Below, in pieces: positions 25,340-31,220 of a stretch of DNA of 32,002 bases. Below the pieces are notes generated by a model. It was not told the DNA's origin. It ran no database searches and saw nothing but the letters and a program-made list of their open reading frames with translations. Where the stretch lies: assembly GCA_945902915.1 (NCBI GenBank), contig CAMDNJ010000016.1, positions 1 through 32,002 of the forward strand, in the 5' to 3' direction. Source of the DNA: Crenothrix polyspora (lineage in GTDB: Bacteria > Pseudomonadota > Gammaproteobacteria > Methylococcales > Methylomonadaceae). Made by a program: the position numbers and the translations under genes. The number at the start of each line of letters is the position of its first letter. Position 1 is the first letter of the stretch.

Positions 25340-26433
25340 TTTTCACCCACATAAATATCAACAATTTGTCCAGGATACACATTAAGATCATGAGGCTTAT
25401 CAAAACGAAATATAACCGGCAATACCCTAACGTCAATCCGCTCTCTACGCTGAGTAGTCAACTCAATTTTTGGAGAGATATAAGGTTGCACACGCACAAA
25501 TTCTAAAGGAACGCTAATATTGGTGCCTCGTATAAACATTTTCGCGTGTATGTTCTCAGCTGCAGGAAGTCTAGGCACTAAGATTTCATCAATAAAAGCT
25601 CTGACATTCATCTGGGTTTGAGCGCTGCCCATAACTAACACTGGATTCATATCTTGTGTATAAGAACCATAGACACCCTGAGGTGTAAGATAACTACCTA
25701 CCGTTGACATAATAGTCAACATTACGCCGTCAGATTTAGCTTTAAGCGTATATTTCTCCAATAAAGCTTGCGCTGAAAGATAAGCATTATATTGGCCTTT
25801 ATAAGCTTGCTCTTGATTATTAATGTCATAGCTCCAAGCCCCCGCCTTAGTTAATTCATATTGTTTTTTGGCTACTTCAGCATTAGCGGCGGCCACCTTG
25901 ACCGAATTTATACTGTTATCTAAAGTATCTTTACTAACTGACTGCGGATCTAAATCAAAGGACTTTTGTTGTTTATCCAATTGTACTTGTAAGCTGTGTA
26001 AACTTGCTTGCGCTGAAATCATCTGTGCTTTAACGACGGCTAAAACCTCAGCTCTAGGTTGATGCTTAAGCTCTTCTAAGATGACTTGTGCCGCAGTGGC
26101 TTGTGCCTTTAATTGCTCAACGGTAGCTCTTTGCACAGCATCATCCATCACCAGTAAAGCATCACCTTTTTTCACCCCCTGCCCTTCTGTTACTAATATT
26201 TGCGTAACAACGCCGGCCACCTCAGGATATATATTGATATTTTCACCACTAGGCAGAGCGCTTTCTATCATGCCGTTAGCATAAATACCATTGGCATAAG
26301 GATTCGACGCAGGATTAAACGCAGGATTAAACGCAGGCTCTAGGACTTTTTTTTCTGCACCTGATAGAAAGGCGGCACTCATTGCAATCAATAAACCCAT
26401 ACCAGAAGCAATAAAGATCATTTTAGTATTCAT
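25336..26433 (-). CDS. HlyD-family membrane fusion protein of an ABC exporter (DevB/MacA type)
   Basis: Periplasmic adaptor, 365 residues. N-terminal membrane anchor (MIFIASGMGLLIAMSAAFLS, about 5-24), then a linker with an Asn-Pro repeat (AFNPAFNPASNPYANG), lipoyl half NIYPEVAGVVTQILVTEGQG, coiled coil (about 110-225) and returning barrel ending in VYPGQIVDIYVGEK. The linker repeat is encoded by a 12-base tandem repeat (26308-26337). The gene starts within the TAATG junction with the ATPase gene and overlaps the outer membrane factor gene by 4 bases: a tightly coupled operon. Role: bridges the inner membrane ABC transporter to the outer membrane channel. Confidence 0.9.
   Translation of the reverse strand: MNTKMIFIASGMGLLIAMSAAFLSGAEKKVLEPAFNPAFNPASNPYANGIYANGMIESALPSGENINIYPEVAGVVTQILVTEGQGVKKGDALLVMDDAVQRATVEQLKAQATAAQVILEELKHQPRAEVLAVVKAQMISAQASLHSLQVQLDKQQKSFDLDPQSVSKDTLDNSINSVKVAAANAEVAKKQYELTKAGAWSYDINNQEQAYKGQYNAYLSAQALLEKYTLKAKSDGVMLTIMSTVGSYLTPQGVYGSYTQDMNPVLVMGSAQTQMNVRAFIDEILVPRLPAAENIHAKMFIRGTNISVPLEFVRVQPYISPKIELTTQRRERIDVRVLPVIFRFDKPHDLNVYPGQIVDIYVGEK
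26308..26337 (-). repeat. 12-base tandem repeat inside the membrane fusion gene
   Basis: The unit CGCAGGATTAAA occurs twice in full (26308-26319, 26320-26331) and is followed by CGCAGG. It encodes the Phe-Asn-Pro-Ala repeats of the periplasmic linker. Unit length is a multiple of three, so copy-number change would lengthen or shorten the linker without a frameshift. Confidence 0.8.
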
Positions 26434-27131
26434 TACATCTCACTGTGATTTTCTATAGCAGTAACTACGCCATCTTCCATTTTCATAATTTTATCTGCAT
26501 ATTCAAATATTCTACTGTCATGAGTAACGACTAACACACAGCGTTGTTCATTAAGAATATCGTCCTTAATGAAGGACATTATTTTTTTGCCGGTATCGCC
26601 ATCTAAAGACGCAGTGGGTTCATCGAAAATAAGAATGTCAGGTTGACTAACAATAGCCCTAGCGATAGCTACCCGCTGTTGTTCGCCGCCGCTTAGTTTA
26701 TAGGGTGGCAGTTGAGCGCGATTTTTAAGTCCGACTATATCCAGATACTTTAGGGCTTCTTGCATCGCCTTATCCCAATCATATTTTTTTAGTATCAACG
26801 GTATCGCAACATTTTCCAAGGTCGTTAAGCGGGGAAATAAATGATAATCCTGAAACACAAAACCAATTCTGTTAAGTCTAAAGTCCGCTAACTCATCAGT
26901 ACTCAGTGTCCAAATATCGGCATTATCAATGTATACGCTACCTGAATCAGGTTTGAGTATGCCGGAAAGCATGCTTAATAACGTGGTTTTACCGCTACCA
27001 GATGGCCCTACCAAATAAAATATTTCGCCAAAACTGGCCTCAAAACTAGCAGCTTTTACCGCATTGGTTCGGGCATCCCCTACACCAAACCATTTAACTA
27101 CTTGCTGGGCACTAATCGCCGTTTTAGCCAT
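26433..27131 (-). CDS. ABC exporter ATPase (DevA/MacB/LolD type)
   Basis: ATP-binding subunit, 232 residues. Walker A GPSGSGKTTLLSMLSG (about 39-54), Q-loop FVFQDYHLFPRLTTLENVAI, signature LSGGEQQRVAIARAIVSQPD, Walker B ILIFDEPTASLDGDTG and the H-loop VLVVTHDSRIFEYADKI are all intact. The FtsX/MacB-associated ATPase group, which also contains LolD, is indicated by the Q-loop and signature context and by the partner permease. It lies 3 bases after the permease gene and overlaps the membrane fusion gene at TAATG. It powers the exporter by mechanotransmission as in MacB, by family analogy. Confidence 0.93.
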   Translation of the reverse strand: MAKTAISAQQVVKWFGVGDARTNAVKAASFEASFGEIFYLVGPSGSGKTTLLSMLSGILKPDSGSVYIDNADIWTLSTDELADFRLNRIGFVFQDYHLFPRLTTLENVAIPLILKKYDWDKAMQEALKYLDIVGLKNRAQLPPYKLSGGEQQRVAIARAIVSQPDILIFDEPTASLDGDTGKKIMSFIKDDILNEQRCVLVVTHDSRIFEYADKIMKMEDGVVTAIENHSEM

Positions 27132-27134
27132 CGC

Positions 27135-28271
27135 TTAGCCTCTAAATACATCAAAAGGCTCAATCTTTAGCACTTTTCGTACACCGATTAAACTAGAAAA
27201 AATGGCGATAATCAGTACCATAATAAAAGCGATACCTAAATTTCCAAAAGTCACGACACTGGCATAATTGGGCAAACGCATTTTAGCCAAACCTATCATG
27301 ATGGTGCATAAACCCACCCCTAAACCGTAGCCCGTTAAAGCAGTAAAACCAGCTTGAAATACAATCATAATAATTAATTCATGACTCTTGGCACCTATGG
27401 CTTTTAAAGCACCAAATTTATCAAGGTTCTCTAATATAAAGGTATAAAAAGTTTGTCCAGAAATAGACAGACCCACAATAAAACTGATCATGGTCATAAT
27501 CAGGATATTAGTACCAAAACCTGTCTTAAATTTGTAGTAGGTAGAAATTTTCTCACGAAACTCTTCCTTAGTTACCGCAAGAAAACCCATTTTTTTAACC
27601 TCATCCTTGATATGCTGCACAGCCTCTGGGCTTTTAGGTTCAACGAGCACATAGGAAGTGGTAAAACGAGCAGTGGGAATATATTGTATGGCTCGATTGT
27701 AAGTTGTATAAAGCGTAGGCATACCAAACAAACCGTTGGCTGCAACTTTGGCAATACCCACGATAACGCCACGATGTTCATTAAGTTCGAAGGTCGTGCC
27801 TATGTGAGGGTCATTGAGTTTATTAATTTCAGAATCCTTGACCACCAGAAAGCCATTTTCGGCAAAAATATCCTCAATTTTGCCTTCCAACAATTGTGGG
27901 CGGCCTAATAATGACGTGTCATCTAAACCCAAAATAGTGGCTGATTGATAAGCACCATTAGACAACCTAAGCGTAGCCGCACCAGAATATAAAGGTACAG
28001 CATATTTAACACCGTCTATGCTGCGAACTGCATCTTGAACGAAATCAGGCATAGGGATGCTATTGGCAACGGTCGTTACCGCTGGATCCATCACCCAAAT
28101 TTTGGCACCGATGTTAATGACTACCGATGAGGCGCTACGCAAAACACCGGAAAAGATAGAGGTCATCATCACCATCAAAAAAACCGCAAAGGTAATGCCC
28201 ATCAATAAAGCGGCAAACTTGCCTTTGTCGTTGACCAGTAGTTTAAATGCTATTATTAATATCCCTTTCAT
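27135..28271 (-). CDS. FtsX/DevC-type ABC exporter permease
   Basis: Inner membrane subunit of the exporter, 378 residues. One N-terminal membrane helix (KFAALLMGITFAVFLMVMMT), a large periplasmic domain (about 45-255) and three C-terminal helices around NILIMTMISFIVGLSISGQT and LGIAFIMVLIIAIFSSLIGV, ending in RKVLKIEPFDVFRG, the usual FtsX-domain tail. I start at 28271 (MKGILIIAFKLL) with AAGG 9 bases upstream; an ATG 15 codons earlier adds a non-hydrophobic extension with no ribosome binding site. First gene of the operon permease-ATPase-fusion protein-outer membrane factor. The arrangement resembles cyanobacterial DevBCA, which exports glycolipids; the cargo here is unknown. Confidence 0.9.
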   Translation of the reverse strand: MKGILIIAFKLLVNDKGKFAALLMGITFAVFLMVMMTSIFSGVLRSASSVVINIGAKIWVMDPAVTTVANSIPMPDFVQDAVRSIDGVKYAVPLYSGAATLRLSNGAYQSATILGLDDTSLLGRPQLLEGKIEDIFAENGFLVVKDSEINKLNDPHIGTTFELNEHRGVIVGIAKVAANGLFGMPTLYTTYNRAIQYIPTARFTTSYVLVEPKSPEAVQHIKDEVKKMGFLAVTKEEFREKISTYYKFKTGFGTNILIMTMISFIVGLSISGQTFYTFILENLDKFGALKAIGAKSHELIIMIVFQAGFTALTGYGLGVGLCTIMIGLAKMRLPNYASVVTFGNLGIAFIMVLIIAIFSSLIGVRKVLKIEPFDVFRG

Positions 28272-28548
28272 GCCGTCAAACCTTAGTATTGATCTGTGTG
28301 AATAGGGGATTGACAAAAAGAAGATAGGCTTAGCTAAAAGTTATGAATCTAGCTATAGTCCGCATAAAGTATAAGGTTTTATATGGGAATGGATCTTTTC
28401 ATGTTTTAGCACTTCTGTCAACGCTAAAAGATTTTAAGTTAATTAACATTTACAGCCAATCCCCAGCTTGAAGATGGAGTAACCTTATTAAGTTGCTGGA
28501 CATTATTCGACGCTGTTAGGTGGATACTTTTCAACGCTGATTGACATA

Positions 28549-28944
28549 TTACATCCAGCACTCAATACTTAAGTGTTCAATGCGCTGAAAATGCTTGTGA
28601 TTATTTGTAACCAATGCGAATTGATGAGCTTTGGTAATGCTTGCTATCATTAAATCCATATCCGCAATCATGGTTCCTTGACGTTTTAGTGTTGCCTTGT
28701 CTTGCGCAAAAATCTGACTGGCTTTTTCATCAAATTCTAAAATCGAAATGGCAGACAACAAGCCCGTTACTTTGGCTAAGTTTTGTTCTATTTTGGCTGA
28801 ATGATAAGCGCCATATAAAAGCTCAGTGTAATTTATGCGCGTGGTAAACAACATGTCTATGGCACAACTAGTTAATTTGTCTACAATTTCAGGCTTACCC
28901 TTTAAAAAGTAAATCAAAATATCACTATCAAGTACAACATTCAT
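28549..28944 (-). CDS. vapC: VapC-type PIN-domain ribonuclease toxin
   Basis: PIN-fold endoribonuclease, 131 residues; VapC toxins cut tRNA or rRNA and stop growth when released from their antitoxin. The metal-binding acidic residues are visible: LDSDILIYF (Asp6/Asp8), NYTELLYGA (Glu41), IADMDLMIAS (Asp95/Asp97) and LVTNNHKHF (Asn114/Asn115). It overlaps the antitoxin gene by 4 bases (ATGA), the standard vapBC arrangement. It is the left edge of the accessory region next to the integron integrase. Target RNA cannot be inferred. Confidence 0.9.
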   Translation of the reverse strand: MNVVLDSDILIYFLKGKPEIVDKLTSCAIDMLFTTRINYTELLYGAYHSAKIEQNLAKVTGLLSAISILEFDEKASQIFAQDKATLKRQGTMIADMDLMIASITKAHQFALVTNNHKHFQRIEHLSIECWM

Positions 28945-29189
28945 AAACTAAATTCGACATCCTTAGTAGTTTTGTCACGTTGAATGGATTTTAATAAATC
29001 ATCGGCATCATTTTCTGACAAGGTACCGGCAAACTGCAGTAAGTTATTTTTTTTATGATTAACTTTAGCAGCAAATTGCAAAATGGATTGCTCGACGATG
29101 TCCGTTTTGCTGGTATGTAATTCCTGAGCCAATGCAGCAATAGTCTTCAAAACGACTTCATCAAGTCTAAAGTTGATTGCGTGTTTCAT
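28941..29189 (-). CDS. vapB: Ribbon-helix-helix antitoxin of the vapBC pair
   Basis: 82-residue antitoxin. The N-terminal HAINFRLDEVVLKTIAALAQ, followed by ELHTSKTDIVEQSILQF, is a ribbon-helix-helix (CopG/DUF6290-like) DNA-binding fold; the C-terminal tail (NDADDLLKSIQRDKTT) is acidic and flexible and would wrap the toxin. The start is ATG 29189, preceded by GAGG at eight bases; an in-frame TTG at 29195 lies inside the ribosome binding site spacing and is unlikely. A good promoter (29222-29251) precedes it. Together with the PIN protein it probably represses its own promoter. Confidence 0.86.
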   Translation of the reverse strand: MKHAINFRLDEVVLKTIAALAQELHTSKTDIVEQSILQFAAKVNHKKNNLLQFAGTLSENDADDLLKSIQRDKTTKDVEFSL

Positions 29190-29221
29190 TTTCAATACCT
29201 CTGAGCCATTAACGTAAAGGC

Positions 29222-29251
29222 ATTATAGGCAGTTAAATGAAGTTATGTAAA
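29222..29251 (-). promoter_or_regulatory. Sigma70-like promoter of vapBC
   Basis: On the minus strand TTTACA (29246-29251) and TATAAT (29222-29227) are separated by 18 bases, one mismatch in total from consensus. It lies about 33 bases before the vapB start codon. Confidence 0.6.
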
Positions 29252-29281
29252 TACAGTTTAAACATAGCGCCCATTAAAAAT

Positions 29282-29519
29282 TAATAGGGGACGTACCATG
29301 ATTGAGGCATTAAGGCAGATCAATGCCTTATAGTAGATTCGGAGCGGTAGCACCCACTCTCTTTATTCCACTTCGTTTTATCGAGGCTACTTTTCAACGA
29401 TAGTTGCAATATTAAACGTTTGAGACACCCCGTCTCGCTTGAGAGATAAAAACACCATTATTAATCTACACTTCCGGTTAATCATCTTTAAAAATATAAA
29501 CGTGGTACGTCCCCTATTA
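29282..29519. mobile_element. MITE-like element with 17-bp terminal inverted repeats
   Basis: TAATAGGGGACGTACCA (29282-29298) and TGGTACGTCCCCTATTA (29503-29519) are perfect inverted repeats bounding 238 bases without a gene. Inside is a small hairpin (GGCATT...AATGCC near 29306-29329) and a degenerate copy of the REP-like word found at 29980. The GGGGACGTACCAC end resembles terminal words found beside REP-associated (Y1) transposase genes, though no transposase is here. The right end falls inside the truncated YhcG gene and supplies its last codons. Confidence 0.6.
29365..29392. repeat. Direct repeat copy 1 (degenerate REP-like word)
   Basis: ATTCCACTTCGTTTTATCGA followed by GGCTACTT matches the copy at 29980-30007 at 25 of 28 positions. 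This copy has lost the left palindrome arm and sits inside the MITE-like element. Confidence 0.6.
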
Positions 29520-29715
29520 CGTTAGACAGTTGGTCAATAACTTTACTGCCCCAGCCTTGTTGCTGTTGACGTTGCAAAATATCATTGCCGATCTGCCAAT
29601 AGAGTTTGAGCAATTCCTGATTAACGGCCAACACCGCCCGTTGCTGAGCTACCTGAATTTGAGCTTTAAGATCACCTAGCCAAAGTTGATAATCGACCGG
29701 TTGTAAATCACTCAT
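29488..29715 (-). pseudogene. Truncated YhcG/DUF1016 nuclease gene (N-terminal fragment)
   Basis: The frame encodes MSDLQPVDYQLWLGDLKAQI, then QVAQQRAVLAVNQELLKLYW and QIGNDILQRQQQQGWGSKVI, which is the N-terminal helical domain of the YhcG (DUF1016, PDDEXK nuclease) family. Full proteins are roughly 340-380 residues; here the family resemblance stops after about 65 residues, exactly where the 17-bp terminal repeat of the neighbouring element begins, and the frame ends after VIGDVPRLYF. The catalytic C-terminal PD-(D/E)XK domain is absent, and I find no remainder on the far side of the element. So it is a remnant, broken by insertion or by recombination with the element. Confidence 0.82.
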
Positions 29716-29801
29716 ATTTTAACCTCGCCATCTGGGTTTTTATAACCACTTCCGATACCACAGGGTCAGACCCCTTTCTTTCCTGACGGAATTTAATCGG
29801 G

Positions 29802-29864
29802 TTACTTAAGATTTAAATGATGATTTACAGGTAAAAAAACTTCTGTTTCAAAATAGGCTTGCAT
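29802..29864 (-). pseudogene. 20-residue gene remnant (MQAYFETEVF...)
   Basis: ATG at 29864 preceded by AAGGAAAAG at good spacing starts the frame MQAYFETEVFLPVNHHLNLK, then stop at 29802. It looks like the beginning of a small antitoxin-like protein of the type found beside toxin genes, cut short; directly after it comes GGGTCAGACCCC (29763-29774), a palindromic word of the kind found at transposase-associated repeats. I cannot name the family with certainty. Confidence 0.4.
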
Positions 29865-29974
29865 AATCTTTTCCTTGGTAATTTTACTAATTTAATCAAT
29901 CAACACATTATCATTTAACAGGGTTTTTTTGAGCGGTGATAAATATTGGTTCTATCAGAATTTACAGCAGACTC

Positions 29975-30007
29975 CCTCGATTCCTCTGCGTTTCATCGAG
30001 GCTACTT
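29975..30007. repeat. REP-like palindrome next to the integrase stop (direct repeat copy 2)
   Basis: CCTCGAT (29975-29981) and ATCGAGG (29995-30001) pair around TCCTCTGCGTTTC. The segment 29980-30007 also repeats 29365-29392 at 25 of 28 positions. It ends one base before the integrase stop codon and may act as its 3' hairpin. Confidence 0.65.
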
Positions 30008-30008
30008 G

Positions 30009-31001
30009 CTACAACCGATCCAACGGACTGATCACACCCTTGCCGCCTTTGTTTAATACATGAGTGTAAATCATAGTCGTCGCCACATCGCTATGCCCCA
30101 ACAATTCCTGGACAGTGCGGATGTCATAACCCGCTTGTAAAATATGTGTCGCAAAGCTGTGTCTCAAGGTATGTGGCGAGGTCGGTTTGGTAATGCCCGC
30201 AGCTTGCGCCGCTCGCTTGACATAACGTTGCACCTGCTTTTCTTCAATATGATGACGCCGTTCGGAGTTGTTGCGCGGATCGATTGAATAGTTTTTGGCA
30301 GCAAATACATATTGCCAGCCCCACTCTTTTGAAGCATTGGGAGACTTGATCGCCAACGCATCCGGCAGCCACACATCAACCTTGCCCAAAATAATGTCCT
30401 GTTCATGCCAGTTTCGGCGCAACGCCAAATGAACGCGCATCGCTTCCGCCAGACTCTCTGGCAACATGGTCACCCGGTCTTTGCCGCCTTTGCCATCACG
30501 CACAATAATTTCCCTGCGTTCCAGTTCTACGTCTTTTACCCGTAACCGGACCGCTTCCATCAACCGCATGCCGGTTCCGTACAGCAACTTAATAACTAAA
30601 CCAATCGGCTCCGGCGCTGTGGAGGTAGCCTGAAGCAAAGCCTGAACTTCGGTGATTGTAAGCACCACGGGTAAACGCCGAGGTTTTTTTGAGCGTTCAA
30701 AGTTATCCAGCCACGGTAAATTGACTACCAACACTTCGCGGTACAAAAACAAAATCGCCGATAACGCCTGATTCTGAGTGGAACTGGACACATGCCGTTG
30801 TGTAGCTAGATAGGTTAAAAATGCCTCTACTTCAAGTGAGCCCATTTCCACGGGATGTCGCTTGTGATGATACAAAATGAACTGCTTAATCCAGGCGATA
30901 TAGGTTTTTTCCGTACTCAGGCTGTAGTGTTTGAAACGAATCTTGTCACGGACTTGATCAAGTAATTTTTTGGGTTGCGCCGATGTCGTATTTGTTTGCA
31001 C
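30009..31001 (-). CDS. intI: Integron integrase (IntI family tyrosine recombinase)
   Basis: Site-specific tyrosine recombinase that inserts gene cassettes at attI and excises them at attC. 330 residues. SAM-like N-terminal domain (about 10-95), then the catalytic residues Arg146 (TGMRLMEAVRLRVKD), Lys174 (DGKGGKDRV), His277 and Arg280 (HTLRHSFA), His303 (LGHSD) and nucleophile Tyr312 (TMIYTHV). The IntI-specific insert that separates it from XerC/XerD is present: LPDALAIKSPNASKEWGWQY, then VFAAKNYSIDPRNNSERRHH (about 212-251). GTG start at 31001 with AGGAGG seven bases upstream. Its base composition looks GC-richer than its neighbours, which suggests transfer. It is divergent from a methyltransferase gene, the standard integrase/first-cassette arrangement. 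No LexA box is obvious upstream. Confidence 0.94.
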   Translation of the reverse strand: MQTNTTSAQPKKLLDQVRDKIRFKHYSLSTEKTYIAWIKQFILYHHKRHPVEMGSLEVEAFLTYLATQRHVSSSTQNQALSAILFLYREVLVVNLPWLDNFERSKKPRRLPVVLTITEVQALLQATSTAPEPIGLVIKLLYGTGMRLMEAVRLRVKDVELERREIIVRDGKGGKDRVTMLPESLAEAMRVHLALRRNWHEQDIILGKVDVWLPDALAIKSPNASKEWGWQYVFAAKNYSIDPRNNSERRHHIEEKQVQRYVKRAAQAAGITKPTSPHTLRHSFATHILQAGYDIRTVQELLGHSDVATTMIYTHVLNKGGKGVISPLDRL

Positions 31002-31066
31002 AGCCTGTCCTCCTGTGTTATAAATTATCTTAATAAAACGATAAGTTACTTTATTTTAGCCATGAT

Positions 31067-31110
31067 TATACGACAATACCAGCTGATTATTGGGCAATTT
31101 ATGTCGTATA
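31067..31110. promoter_or_regulatory. 9-bp inverted repeat over opposed -10-like elements in the intI/methyltransferase gap
   Basis: TATACGACA (31067-31075) and TGTCGTATA (31102-31110) are perfect inverted repeats 26 bases apart. The left arm overlaps a minus-strand TATAAT (31065-31070) pointing to intI, the right arm overlaps a plus-strand TATATT (31109-31114) pointing to the methyltransferase. It could be a regulator site or integrase-binding sites of attI; the -35 regions are poor. Confidence 0.4.
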
Positions 31111-31116
31111 TATTAC

Positions 31117-31123
31117 GTTATGC
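31117..31123 (+). other. Candidate attI core / first cassette junction (GTTATGC)
   Basis: GTTATGC departs by one base from the GTTRRRY core at which IntI cuts, and lies about 115 bases from the intI start, as attI does. The cassette would begin at TTATGC, 80-98 bases before the methyltransferase start. Without an attC in view this stays tentative. Confidence 0.35.
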
Positions 31124-31220
31124 CTCTTAGCCACTCTTACAGACGCAACATTTCCTCTTGCCAAACCACATGCATTGATGTAGACTATAAGTCTCATTAA
31201 TTATGTGCAGCAAAACAAAT

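Noticed and set aside
27453-27908. 151-codon plus-strand frame opposite the ABC permease gene
   Set aside because: Lies wholly antisense to a well-supported gene with FtsX features; composition is odd and there is no ribosome binding site or recognisable motif.
29521-29527. GTTAGAC, a perfect GTTRRRY match, as an integron attC core
   Set aside because: It lies inside the YhcG remnant on the 3' side of intI, no R'' partner or stem is found, and one 7-base match is expected by chance.
31002-31120. LexA box controlling intI
   Set aside because: No CTGT-N8-ACAG-like site was found in the gap, so SOS control is not supported here.
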